Source: Oehlia diaphana (taxonomy: Eukaryota > Glomeromycota > Glomeromycetes > Glomerales > Glomeraceae). From it: a DNA stretch of 61,958 bases. Below, piece by piece: positions 10,588 to 22,110 of this stretch (positions are counted from its first letter, which is position 1; the number at the start of each line of letters is the position of its first letter). The stretch covers positions 8,388 to 70,345 of the forward strand of contig QZLH01000016.1 in NCBI GenBank assembly GCA_003833135.1. The letters are read 5' to 3'. The notes beneath the pieces were generated by a model. That model saw nothing but the letters and a program-made list of their open reading frames with translations. It searched no databases and was not told the origin of the DNA. Position numbers and translations under genes: made by a program.

Positions 10588-10931
10588 TTCGTCTTATGGT
10601 CGAACTTTGTAAGTTATAATGTTTAGTGATTTTTTGCTATTAATTGAAAAGTTCATACTATGAATATTCTTCTTTTCTTAAACAATCCATCTTGGTACAA
10701 TTATCATTGATTGTAATATGATAACTGTTATTTATAATTTTTTTTAGTCGTAAATCAACTTTAAAAAACTCAATAAAATTTAATAAATTAAATAATAAAA
10801 AATTCTCTTTTAATGAGGCTGAACTGTTAAATTTTTAAGGCGTGGAATAATAGAAGTGCATTTTAATAAAATTATTTATAATTCTCATTTATTGAACTTT
10901 GCCCTATTGATCTATCCGTATTTACATATAA
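10588..10931. other. AT-rich spacer
   Basis: No gene, RNA or clear repeat seen between the duplicated F-box 3' flank and the small TIR element. Confidence 0.5.
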
Positions 10932-11142
10932 TAATCCCCTGTCACACTAATTGTCACTCATGATCACCTTCATACTAATTTTTAAAAATTGCGAGTGATT
11001 AGAGTTTATAAATGACCGGGAACCTTCGTTTACTTATTTCCCGGACTTCATATAGATAGCCGGAAAATTACTAATTTAGTTTAAAATAGTTTAAAAGTTT
11101 AAAATAGTTAATATTTAGTGAGTGACATGCTCCAGGGGATTA
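10932..11142. mobile_element. MITE-like element with TAATCCCCTG inverted ends
   Basis: A ~211-bp non-coding segment bounded by a perfect 10-bp inverted repeat, TAATCCCCTG (10932-10941) and CAGGGGATTA (11133-11142). A second inverted pair, GTCACTC (10953-10959) and GAGTGAC (11120-11126), lies inside it. This is the form of a miniature inverted-repeat element. No target-site duplication could be fixed by eye. Confidence 0.5.
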
Positions 11143-11154
11143 CCCATTTATTTT

Positions 11155-11184
11155 AGGATTTTTTCCCTTCGGGAAAAAAACCCT
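11155..11184. other. Strong hairpin AGGATTTTTTCCC-TTC-GGGAAAAAAACCCT
   Basis: A 13-14 bp inverted repeat with a 3-base loop, next to the MITE-like element and just outside the 3' end of LINE copy 2. It could form a very stable stem in either strand. It may be part of a transposon end. No function is assigned. Confidence 0.6.
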
Positions 11185-11194
11185 ATTATTATTT

Positions 11195-13800
11195 TTTTTT
11201 TTTAATTTAGTAACGTTTTATTTATTATGAATCAAGATTACATAATTATTAAAATACCTAGAAAATTATTAATATAATTATAATTAATAATCCCCTATAA
11301 CTAAATATAAACTATCTACAAAACAAAGAAGAACTATACTAAGACCAATCTAACCAGTTTTAAGCATTGAATCACTAATAATTATGCATATACCGTTACT
11401 ATAACATTATATTATCTTACAAACATCTATCTACCATGTCCATGAATTCTTAATCGATCTATTATCTATGATATTTTGTATTATTTTGTCTTACGTTACC
11501 AAAATTTATCAATTTTTATTTATCTTTTATAATTTTTTTTAATTTTTCCTTCGTTTTTGTTATTATTTTCTTTATTTTTCTTTCCTAGATCAGTCTCCTC
11601 TTCGTACTCTTCCATCAACATTTTATGTTTTCTTTTATCCATCTTACCAATCCCTTTCTTTTGCTCTATTTCAGCTACTTCTTCACATCTTTTCTTCTAG
11701 ATTAGTTGGTCGTAACAATACGACCACAAGTCAAAAATCACTTTCTTCGTTTTTTTACTTTTCGAAAAATTATTGAAAGCATCATTATAAGCTCCCCTTA
11801 ACATTTCCCATTCTCTCGTAAATCTCAATAACACCTGTGAGTTTTTGTATACATTGAATAAATGGTATATTATAATCACGTAAAATTCCTATCTCATCGT
11901 GTTCCCCTTTTTCTTGTAATTTTTCTTCGTGAATTCTAGATAATTCTCTTATCGTGAATTCATTGCATTCACATATCCACACGTGATCCCAAATATCTAA
12001 TTCTTTTTCGCACCTAGGGCATATATTACTGTCAATATCATCACTCTCCTCTTTCGTGTAATAAACCATACGTGGGCAAATCTTTGAGCAAATTTTTGTT
12101 CTTGTATTATCTCTCTTTCGTATCTACGTCACCACATTGAAATTTGCTGTAATTATTCATATTATTAATGCAGTCTAGAGATTTAACCCAATCAAATTCA
12201 TTCTTGAAGTTATAATAAATAGGTCTTCTATTTTGTTGCAGTTCAAAATTTCGTTTTCCATATTGCTTTTGTACGCTTTTTTGTCCAACCTCTAAGATTT
12301 CCTACAACTAAATTGTTCTTCTAATACAAATTAAAGACATTTACTATTAACGCTTCAATTGTCAAGGATACCTCGTAAATGTGCGACACTGTGTTTTTCC
12401 TTTCTAAATTAATATTTCTTAACTCCTTTCTAATCTTGTCTAAATATCGTAATTCACTATTACTACAAATTCCAATATGGTTGTTCATAGTCTTGAACCA
12501 ATATTCATTAAACATCAGTTCAATATAATACTCGTCATCTAATTTCTTTCGATGGGAAACAATTTCCAAAATTTCCTGTATCATTGCTAAACTTTTTATC
12601 ATTTACTCCCATATAAATTTCATTATCACCATCTATCAATAACAATACCAAGATTATAGACTTCAATGTTACTCTAAATTCATTTTCGTTCCCCGCTCGG
12701 AACCTTACAGTCATTTTTATTTCGTTCTTATCATCGTCCATAATTTGTCTTATAATCCATGTTAATAAATATAACGACTCTATCTTCCCTCTATCTTTCA
12801 CTGAAATTTTAATTTCATGCAATCTATTATAATGAACATCTTTTTCTTCAAATTGTTTAAATCTTCGTTATCAATTAAACTATTTTTAATATATTAATTA
12901 CCTCACTTTCAGCCTCGTCTATCTTTTCAACCATGTCTATTCTTAAACTATATTCTAAATTTCTTTTTTCATGTTGAGTACACGTATTCAAAATTTCATA
13001 TTTCTTCCATATGTTTCCTAAAGTTTCGTATGGCTTTACATCCTGTTCCACTATCCTTTTTTTTATGATTCTACTTTCGCTATTATTCAGATATATTAAG
13101 CTTACTAATATTAGATCTTCTCAAACCCTTCGCACTTAACTAGCACAGGCGACTTATCCTTATTCGAATTATTATCTTTCACTATCAAATGGTAACCTAT
13201 TCTTTTAAAATTTTGATTTGTGACTTCTTTTTGTCTTCACCGAATCCACGTTATGATCGTACCCTTTAATACTCTTTCGTAAAGCTCTAAAACTTTCTCT
13301 TTGCAAATTTTTATTTAAATATTCTTGTTTAATGCTTCTACTTCCTTCTATCGTCAATTCTTTTTCTATGATATTAAAGCATTCTGGTATTTTTCCTTTA
13401 AAACTAGTACCATATTCTGCACAGATATGTTTCCACTTCAAAATTCGTGTTTGATCCACCTCTAACAGCTGTTCCAAGAATAATATTCCTTTACTACTTC
13501 TCGAATTGACACTCTCAATTACTTCCTTTTCTGGCAATAGACTTATTATCTTTGATGTCATTAATATTGAAGAATTCGTGGCAAATCTTTATTATACTCG
13601 GATCAACGCCACAATCAATTAAGTGCTGTAATGCAAAGAGATAGATATCTTTTCATTAATACTTTTCCGATACATATTTGGAACTATTCCCTTAAAAATT
13701 TTATGTACAACTTCTTTGGTACTTACAGAAGAATTAATTAATGTAGCAAAGTTTTGGCATTTTTAACTAGATGAAAATTTACATGTAAGTTCAGTAAATT
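11195..13800 (-). mobile_element. LINE 3' part, copy 2 (longest)
   Basis: A minus-strand non-LTR retroelement remnant. From 5' to 3' it has: a region at about 13790-13561 with broken frames; a 118-aa ORF (13561-13205) with LEQLLEVDQTRILKWKHIC and a basic end; a KPYETLGNIWKKY linker near 13040; ORFs at 12822-12535 and 12602-12321; and the terminal zinc segment at 12069-11785 (CPRCEKELDIWDHVWICE, with EREWEMLRGAYN-like sequence following in another frame). The 3' tail matches copy 1 (TTAGTAACG...). Multiple frameshifts disable it. Assignment to LINEs rests on the order of segments and on the RNase H-like piece in copy 3. Confidence 0.6.
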
Positions 13801-14749
13801 ATTGAATTCTTCAAATGTCTATGAAAAAAAAAAAAAAAAAATAAATATAGTATATTGAAATAATTTAATAATAAAATTAATATAGAGTTATATATGTTAT
13901 AAATTAGTGATAGCAATTAGTACCTGTGAGAGAATTATCAACTCCGTCTATTCTAAACATTGCCGCAGTTTCATATAATCAATCATAGCTGTATACGACA
14001 CGAATAACTTGAATAATCCCGTATTTATAAAATTACTGAATAACTGATTTGATAATTACACATACAATATCCAATTATACAGTATACAATATAGAAAATT
14101 AGAATGTTGATAATCTGTCATCAGAGTTTTTTTGGACGTAAAATCTTTAGCTTTCTTTTACTTCCTGACCCTATAATTATTTTTTTTTTTCAGTTATGGA
14201 TTTTCGATACTATTATATTAATGATGCGTTTATTTATTCGATACTTAATAAAGTTCTACATCTTTAATGATTAAACTATTAATAAAATTTAAATTGTTGT
14301 ATAATATAAAATACATGCTGTAACTATGGTCAAATAATACGGAAACGTATTACATCTCAAATTCATAATTCTTAGAAATAAAATATTTAAGAATAAAAAT
14401 ACGACTTGGATAAGATCAACAAATACGCAAATTTTATTACCGTAATGTCAACGTGTTTTTCAATTTTAAATTAACATTGTCAATTTAGTATGAATTTTAA
14501 AGCCGAAGTTATGCTTTGGAAAATAACCAAAAAACGTGAATTTATTACTAGTTTTTTTTTTCGATAATATATTGCATTAAGATTATAATATCCATAGTAG
14601 ATAGAAAAAAATCAGAAATTGAAATATTTTTTTATTGAATTGCCCTCATAAATCATAATACATAGATATATTCTAAATTTATACCACGAATGAAAATTTG
14701 TAGTCTTTTAATTTAAACGAATAATTCAGTATAGTAATAGAATTACTAT
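13801..14749. other. AT-rich intergenic and conserved 3' flank of F-box paralogue 3
   Basis: Bases 14630-14749, read on the minus strand, keep the 3' flank sequence of the other two F-box genes (GACTACAA-ATTTTCATT, then GGTATAAA and TGTATTATGATTTA), only more diverged. No gene is visible in the remainder. Confidence 0.55.
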
Positions 14750-16222
14750 CTACACATTCATTTCTTTAATTACTCCTTCAATTTTATATTTATCGATCAT
14801 TTTTATATATGAATCATTTTTTCGATAAAAATAATACCCATGGACATATATAGAAACTGCAGGTCGTCCTTTCCATTTTTCAAAAAATAACTCTAATGCT
14901 CTTAAAGAAAGTCTAATATCATAAGAAATTCCAATTTCTCTTAAATTGGTTGATGCTTCTTTAACTAACAAATTTAACAAATAATCTCCAAATTCTAATT
15001 CTCTCCCTTCTTCATAATAAGCATCTTGAAAATATAATGCTCGCAAATTTTGACATTTTTTAAGTAATTTTTCAAATTCAATAAAATGATTCTTCAATAA
15101 TGGAAAAACAGGAATTGTTAAATATTCAATTAAAAAACAATTTTCACTAATTGTATGTATAAAATTAAGAGAGATTTCAATAATATTATCATTCCAGTGA
15201 AAATCATTGATTCTTAATTCTTTAAGATATAAACAATTTTTTATTATGCAAGTAACTTGATAAATATCTATATAATCTATCTTTAGAATCTCAAGGTCAC
15301 GATAAGTTACCATTTCCAATTTTTCATTAAAATCATCATTACTTAAAAATAGAGGTGAATCAATATCTAATACTTTTAAATTATGAAGTCTTAGGAGTGT
15401 ATATTGTATAAACGAATAATCATAATTATTGTAATTGTAATTACTGTCATAATCAAACAGAAGGCTTGTTTCAAAATGATTAATAGTATTCGCATGTTTT
15501 TCTAACATGTTAAAAATTTCTGTATAAGGATCTTCCAATATTTCCCAATAATAAAAGACATCATCTCCTTTAAAATCATCAATCCATTTAAAATATTTTA
15601 AATTTTTTTGTAATTCAATTAATTTAGTAGTTCCATGATTAACTTTTGCGTTTTTATTAATAATTATCATTCTTTGTATTTGTTGACAGATATTTGCAAA
15701 TTTGTAAAAGTACCTAGGATCAATCAATGTGTCAAATGTTAATTCACAAAGTGATTCGAGACGGTCCTTTGTTTCTGGAAGATATAATATCTCATGGGTA
15801 TCACATATACTCAAATACTTAATTTCTGAACATTTCTTTATCAAGAAACTATAAATTTCCTCTTGTAAAAGAAATTGATTATATTCCGATGATGTTCCAA
15901 TGGAAATTATATTATCTATAATTTTTGTATCAATACTCTTACAAAATGACAAATAATCAAATACAAGTGATTGGTTTGAAATTAGAATTTCTTTTTTTGT
16001 TAAGAATTCTTTAATATCATTGGATAAATAAGAAGTAAGAATGGAATATAAAGAATTTTTTTTATGGTAATTAATATCATAGCACCATGGATTCCTCCAT
16101 AAAATTGGAATAACGATTTCACACCAAATTCTATTAACCATTAGGCATGAAAAGAGGAATGTTGAACTATCTTGTAATTCCTCAAATATCAAGTAAAGAA
16201 TATCTTTATTTAGTTTGGACAT
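14750..16222 (-). CDS. F-box/leucine-rich protein (paralogue 3, inverted)
   Basis: A 490-residue single-exon protein on the minus strand. It has an N-terminal F-box (LNKDILYLIFEELQD, FLFSCLMVNRIWC, VIPILWRNPW), then the same Leu/Ile-rich substrate-recognition region as the genes at 3524 and 8857, including LHNLKVLDIDSP, LKELRIN and CQNLRALYF, and an IEGVIKEMNV tail. It differs most around residues 225-260 and in the last 40 residues, where HGYYFYRKND replaces the shared sequence, so it is the most diverged of the three. The start ATG aligns with the paralogues. It is expected to act in an SCF ubiquitin ligase. The frame is intact. Confidence 0.9.
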   Translation of the reverse strand: MSKLNKDILYLIFEELQDSSTFLFSCLMVNRIWCEIVIPILWRNPWCYDINYHKKNSLYSILTSYLSNDIKEFLTKKEILISNQSLVFDYLSFCKSIDTKIIDNIISIGTSSEYNQFLLQEEIYSFLIKKCSEIKYLSICDTHEILYLPETKDRLESLCELTFDTLIDPRYFYKFANICQQIQRMIIINKNAKVNHGTTKLIELQKNLKYFKWIDDFKGDDVFYYWEILEDPYTEIFNMLEKHANTINHFETSLLFDYDSNYNYNNYDYSFIQYTLLRLHNLKVLDIDSPLFLSNDDFNEKLEMVTYRDLEILKIDYIDIYQVTCIIKNCLYLKELRINDFHWNDNIIEISLNFIHTISENCFLIEYLTIPVFPLLKNHFIEFEKLLKKCQNLRALYFQDAYYEEGRELEFGDYLLNLLVKEASTNLREIGISYDIRLSLRALELFFEKWKGRPAVSIYVHGYYFYRKNDSYIKMIDKYKIEGVIKEMNV

Positions 16223-16307
16223 TTTTCTTCGAAAAAAAAAACATAGAAATAGTAATAGGAGAGAAAAAAAAAATAAACGATTAATAAATAAACAATGAAG
16301 TATACCG

Positions 16308-16332
16308 TATTTATATGAAAATCCGGTGTACG
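16308..16332 (-). promoter_or_regulatory. Core promoter of the third F-box gene
   Basis: On the minus strand, CGTACACCGGA (16332-16322) is followed six bases later by TATAAATA (16315-16308), 85 bases before the ATG at 16222. This is the same pair as at 3422 and 8755, despite the inverted orientation of the gene. Confidence 0.7.
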
Positions 16333-16339
16333 ACCATAA

Positions 16340-17903
16340 TACCGATCGTCAGGATACATATGGTAAATGTAGGATCTTCAGAAGCCACGCACAAATAAAA
16401 TTATTCGATTGATACTTGAAAAAAAGGAGTTAAAATTCTTAAAAATTCTGAATTATTTTGAAACATATCTAAGGTTAATTAAAGCTGAGCAAAGAAAAAA
16501 AAAAATGTTAGTAATACTATATTTAAAAAATAATTTTTGTTTTTTTCGTTAAAAAGAAGTTTAAAAAACTTACCATATCATGGGATTAATGTTTTTAATA
16601 TACATTTTTTAAAATAATACTGTATCATTGGTTACTATTACTCATCCTAACTTATCGCCATAATTTTTGAAATTATACATAAATAAAGAATAAATATTAA
16701 AAGAAATAAATTTGAAATTTATATTATTGTTTTAAAAGGAGTAAGACCCGATCATGTAAAAGTTTCAATGATAGAAGATAATCATTAATTATCGAGATTA
16801 AAAACTAGTAATACCATAGCTACAATATAAATAATGTTCATATATTTTTGATTTTGATAATGACTAACATTAAGTGTCTAACATTTTAACACATGTAAAA
16901 TAGACAGATATATCTTTTCAGGATAAATTCTAAATATATTTCAATTAAGTGACAAATACATCGCAAAAGATGCTAATAATGCAAATTGTGATAAATGGTC
17001 TCTGTCTGTAAGATCAAGAATATCTCTGAATAAGCACATATAGAAAAAAAAAATACAGTACCGATACATAATAAGAAGATCATCAACTTCATGAGAAGCC
17101 AATTCAAGCCTGTACGTATGATCCTAGGTATTCATAGGTATTCTTGAAAAAATTGAAAAATGTATGTATACATACAAACACAAATTATTATTTTTTTTTT
17201 TTTGCGAAAAAATCCATTAAAACTCTTTCTTTAAGAGAATCAGTTTCTAATCATTAGTATCACAAAATCCTATATCCTAATCAAGATTAATAATAGATCA
17301 TTACCCGCCAATAAAAATAGGGGTTTATAACTCACAGGAATAATGCTAAATACAAAAATTCTGGAAAATAATCAAACTAAATAATTATTGTCTTGATGTA
17401 GATAATATAATTAAATAATGTTTATCCGAAATAATTGTATCCATATCTTTTGAATATATCAACTTTAGTATTCTGAAAAATAATTATGGGCTAAAAGTCC
17501 ATAATTTTACTCGGGCCAGAAAAAGAAAATAGTGTCTGAATTACGGATCTGTGAGATAGCCTTGATCGGTCAACCCTTAACCTAACAATTTTCTTTTTTA
17601 TTATAAATTCTTCTATTATCACAACTATTTCAAAATACTCATAGATAATGATAACTATATAGATATAGTATGATATTAATAAATATAGTAGTAATGATAC
17701 ATAAATATCATACATAATAAACTTATAAGATTAACGGGAAATCATATAAAAAACAAATTCATTAGAAAAATTAATAAGAATCAGTTAACTTTGTTTTTGT
17801 TAAAAAATCAGGATTTAATTTATATTTACACATATTTATTAACTTGCTCACAATTTTTCTATAAATTATTGTTTAACGATATTTTCACTATTATTCAAAA
17901 CTA
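16340..17903. other. AT-rich intergenic region
   Basis: No gene, RNA or strong repeat is supported. The 74-aa minus ORF at 17491-17715 is Ile/Tyr-rich low-complexity translation and is not called. Confidence 0.5.
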
Positions 17904-19264
17904 TCAATAGTTACGTGACATTTTATTATGAAGAACGCGTAAACCACATATAAATCTTAAATTAATACTTAATATTTTTTTCCTAAGTGTATTAGCGTCA
18001 GGTCTTTTTAATGGATCAGTATTCCAACATTCTTTCATTAAATTTTTATATTCTAATGGAGTTCCCGGCACAATTTTTGGTCTTATACCATTAATATTAT
18101 TCATTACAATATCATTTTCATGTTCATAATTTGTAAATGGTGGTTTTCCAGAAGAAATTTCCCACATAAGAAATGCAATACCAGATGCAAAGTATATTCT
18201 CTTCCAACAATAATAACTTACGGTGCCATGTAAGGAAGATTTCCGAATATACTTGTTGAAGATTTATCAGCAGGTCCACAAATCCAAGATCGCTGATACA
18301 CCAACGATCATTAAATTGTGAGTATAATATATTTCCAGAATGTAAATCTCTATGATTTGCTTTTTCTTTATGAATATAATAAAGTGCATGAATTATATCA
18401 TAAGTAATTTTAATTCTTTTTTTCCATGTAAGTTGATTATAATTTTGTTGTAAATATTTTCTTAAATCTATATCTAATTTCATCATTACATTTCCATTAT
18501 TTCCATTTGATGGATTTTATGTTAAACCATAACATTGAACTACAATTGCCCATTTATTACTTATAGTTAAATATGATTTAGCCTAAAAGACAATAATTTG
18601 TAAAAATACTAATGCCAATACAAGCAATTTTATGAAATATAGAATACAATAATACAAACCTCTTCAAACCAACTTTGATTTGCACTTTCAACATTTTCTA
18701 ACGTTTTAAGTACTACTTCTATCAGTATTCCAGGTCTTTTAGTTCTTTTTAATTGTTTTTTTCCAAAATACCATTCTTTATAACTTCCATTAATCCAATC
18801 TGCTGTATAAATTTCTGAGAATCCACCTTTTGTTAAATAATTAATATTTTTTAAACTATTATATGGTATTTATTCAACTATAACATTTGGTCTAGTTGTT
18901 TCCAATTGACATTTCTGTATTAAATTATCAATATCATCATTTCCAGATGTCCAATTTGAAAACTTCTCTTTTAAATAATTTTGAACATAATATTCACAAT
19001 AAAATGTGGCTAAACATTCTTGGTTACAATTTTCACAAATTCTTCTTATACCATCATTATGCATAACTTTATTTCGATCATAATTTTTAGTTAATATTCT
19101 TATTTCATAAGTATTTTCATCATTTGTAAGAATTTTATCAGCAAGGACTGTTTGTTTTTTGAAATTCAAATCGTTTTGTGTATAACATTGTAAATATTAG
19201 TATCTGTTAATGTTGTTGCCCTATTAGTTGTTGCATAAATTAATTCGTATCGAAGAGTGGACAT
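17904..19264 (-). pseudogene. Ser/Thr (TKL-like) protein kinase with Cys-rich leader, decayed
   Basis: Minus-strand remains of a member of the large Rhizophagus kinase family. The N-terminus (ATG at 19264, MSTLRYELIYATTNRAT) runs into a frameshift near 19166. The next frame carries a zinc-like segment (CENCNQECLATFYCEYYV) and NWTSGNDDID, then a stop at 18870-18872 where the family has Trp. The kinase domain follows: a TKGGFSEIYTADW Gly-rich loop and VVLKTLEN (ATP-binding Lys), probably an intron at about 18590-18660, then HRDLHSGNIL (catalytic loop) and ISDLGF (metal-binding DLG). A further frameshift near 18280 precedes MWEISSGKPPF and the CWNTDPLKRPDA end. Key residues remain, but at least three lesions destroy the frame. 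Confidence 0.8.
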
Positions 19265-20231
19265 AATGTAATTAATAAATTAAGAAAGAATTATGTTTCA
19301 AGTTCGGGTTACTCCAATATAAATTAGTAAATGCAAATTGTTGATCAAACTTCAAGTTAGGCCCACATAAATTTGGTGATCTTGAGGCGTAGTATTTTAC
19401 GCCTCATAACCAAAAAAGAAAAATATTATCGTACTTTCTAATTTTATTTCTATTTTTATTTATTTATTTTTTTTCAACGAATACAATTTGTGTTTAACAA
19501 ATTTGATTGTCATACTTAATGAATAGTTAGTATCCTTGATTATTGATTAATTTAATAAACAAAATCAATAATTGTTATTTATTAGACTATTAATTTGTAG
19601 TTATTAAATCTTAAAAATCAATATAAACATGATTGATGAAAAGCCAATTTAGTTATTTTGAATTGAATTTATTTTAAATAATGGTGAATAATGAGCATGA
19701 AAGATTAAAAAAATCATTCAACTTATTATTTCAGTCATATTTAAGAGAAGAATTTCTGTAGAATTATAGCAATGATCGCAACTCTTTTGTTGATACAATT
19801 TCCCTTCTCAAACAGATAACCCTCCTACTGGCACCTCTCTTATAGATTCTATACATACATATATCATTCCTTGATATTAGTTAGCACAGAGTTTATCAAA
19901 AAATCTTTGAATATGTTCAACTGTAAAATAAATTACTGGTATAATTAGTACATAACCCACTAACAATATTGGAATTTTGGATAATATCAAAAACATAATC
20001 CCAGGCATCAGCATTGGCATCTCTGGTCAAAAGCACAAAACAAAAAAAATCAAGTTCAATAGATTATTATATTTAAATTTGAAATGAACCAAAAACGCAA
20101 TATAAAGTTAAATCTATTGCAAATTTATAATAAATTATTTTCAAATGCTAATGCATATTTGTAACAAATTTATTTTAAATGCCATACGAAAACATTTTAT
20201 AATTGTACTAAATTTATTATATTAATTTATC
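19265..20231. other. Intergenic region with a perfect 8-bp stem-loop
   Basis: GAGGCGTA (19384-19391) and TACGCCTC (19398-19405) form a perfect 8-bp stem with a 6-base loop, in otherwise AT-rich DNA. No gene is supported here. Confidence 0.5.
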
Positions 20232-21635
20232 TTACATTTTTTTTACAAAAACCCAACAAAAACTTTTTGGGAATTCCTTGTAATAATGAGTAAATTTGAT
20301 TGGAAATTGATTATTATGTTTCCAATCTTCAAGAAATGACTCTATTCCTTTTAATGAGAAATTCCATTTATCTACAAATGAAAATTCTCGCAATGTAGCA
20401 GGTGATTTATTGCTCATAATTTTTAGTAGTTTATCTCCATTGGGATATATATAGTCTTTTGTTGTAAAATATATATTTTCCAACAATGAACAATTTGAGA
20501 GAAGATTACTGATTTCTTCTAAATTACCGGGATCAACGTCCAAAGTTAACTTTGTTATCTTTGGACAACGTAGAGAGATCATTTTAATTAATTTTTTATT
20601 TTCAGTTGGATAGTAATCCTGGGTCTTAAGTGGATGGTATACATCAATTTCTAACATTTTTTCTCCAGATCTTCCAATTATTAAACATTCAATACCACTT
20701 AATAAATATAAAGTTTTAAGGTATTGAAGATATGGAAAAGTGGTCATATTTATATATTGTTCCCATTCTTGCCAGTTCACCCTCTCATATAAATCACAAT
20801 CATTATTATTTAGGAACAAATATCGCAAATATGTTAAAGATGGAAAAAACGTAGGTCGAATTAATGTAATCACCGGTCCCAATGTAATCTTTTTCAATTT
20901 AACAGCTTTTTGACCAATAACATTGCTTAATTGTATGTATTGTTCTTCCTTGTTATTAAAATTTAAACTCAAAGACCGCAAATTATTTTGCATTTTAATA
21001 AATAGAACCAAATTTAAACTGTCTTCATCACAATCGTGTATCTTAAGATCCGTTATATTTTGACAAATCACAGAGAGTTTAATTAACATTACTGGAGTTA
21101 TGAATAAAAAATTAAATTCTAATGAACGTATATTAGAAAAAAATTCTTCAGCATTTGGACATAAGTATAATTGTGTCTGAGTATTCCAATTGAAATGTCT
21201 TATATTTTTACATCTATTAAAAATTAAGTTGTAAATTTCATTCTCTACCAAATTTATTTTATAATTAGAATTCTCCTTAATTAAAAGTCGTGCCATATCT
21301 TCAATTAAAGCAGATGTGAGACGGGTAAAAAATTCCATGTAATTAAACAATAACGTATTTGAAATCAGATTTAAGGGTAATTTGATGTCATTTTTAGCCA
21401 ATTTATCTTTTGAGCTATTTGGTAAGAAATGCGCAATAACATTGTAAAGTTTTTCACGCGATTCTCGTTTATGATTGTAAAGGTTTTTGCAAGTATAGGA
21501 AAAATATTTCCATAATATAGGTACAGCTATTCGACACCATGTTTTATTAACTAAAATACATGAATATAAGGAAGCGGGATCATTTTGCAATTCGGTGAAA
21601 ATTAGCAAGAGAACGTCTTCAACTAGTTGTATCAT
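20232..21635 (-). CDS. Divergent F-box/leucine-rich protein
   Basis: A 467-residue single-exon protein starting at an ATG. The first ~45 residues fit an F-box: LVEDVLLLIFTELQND, LYSCILVNKTWCRIAVPILWK. The rest has repeated Leu-rich strands typical of fungal F-box/LRR proteins: NNLRSLSLNF, FPSLTYLRYLFLNNND, CPKITKLTLDV, CSLLENIYF. It likely serves as an SCF ubiquitin-ligase substrate receptor. It belongs to a different subfamily from the three genes at 3-16 kb: only the F-box is clearly shared, the tail differs (FCWVFVKKM), and the CGTACACCGGA/TATAAATA promoter pair is not seen upstream. The frame is intact. Confidence 0.88.
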   Translation of the reverse strand: MIQLVEDVLLLIFTELQNDPASLYSCILVNKTWCRIAVPILWKYFSYTCKNLYNHKRESREKLYNVIAHFLPNSSKDKLAKNDIKLPLNLISNTLLFNYMEFFTRLTSALIEDMARLLIKENSNYKINLVENEIYNLIFNRCKNIRHFNWNTQTQLYLCPNAEEFFSNIRSLEFNFLFITPVMLIKLSVICQNITDLKIHDCDEDSLNLVLFIKMQNNLRSLSLNFNNKEEQYIQLSNVIGQKAVKLKKITLGPVITLIRPTFFPSLTYLRYLFLNNNDCDLYERVNWQEWEQYINMTTFPYLQYLKTLYLLSGIECLIIGRSGEKMLEIDVYHPLKTQDYYPTENKKLIKMISLRCPKITKLTLDVDPGNLEEISNLLSNCSLLENIYFTTKDYIYPNGDKLLKIMSNKSPATLREFSFVDKWNFSLKGIESFLEDWKHNNQFPIKFTHYYKEFPKSFCWVFVKKM

Positions 21636-21972
21636 TATGAATAGAGATAAAGACTAAAATAATATTATAAAAAGGAATATTTGATATATATATTTAAAAT
21701 GATATATGAACAATAAATAATAAGAAAAATGATCAATATCGAAGCTGACAGGAAAACAATCGATATTTATATAATTTTTATTAGTTAAGTCATAAATTAC
21801 TATTATAAATGTTATATAATAAAAGATTATCATTATGATCGAATTAACAATGATTTATTTGTTTTCTCTTCCATTTAGGATTCTATTGTAAGTACTTAAT
21901 TTTTTTGTAACATTTATGATGAAATCTGATCATATGAAATTTTGATACACAGAATATTCTGTCGGATTTAAT
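21636..21972. other. AT-rich upstream region of the F-box gene
   Basis: No clear promoter motif of the type seen at the other F-box genes. No other feature is visible. Confidence 0.4.
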
Positions 21973-22110
21973 TACCGTATATCGCGGGCCACAGTACTCC
22001 GCAAATTTCGGTATTACGCGAATTTTTACTATTAATAGAGGGTGTTTAAAACTTATAAAATAATTAGTGTATTGTTATACATGGGGTACTATGGCCCGTA
22101 ATATACGGTA
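21973..22110. mobile_element. MITE-like palindrome with ~28-bp inverted ends
   Basis: The left end TACCGTATATCGCGGGCCAC and the reverse of the right end, TACCGTATATTACGGGCCAT, continue into AGTACTCC and AGTACCCC. This gives roughly 28-bp terminal inverted repeats with a few mismatches around a 138-bp non-coding element. The ends are notably GC-rich for this region. Confidence 0.6.
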
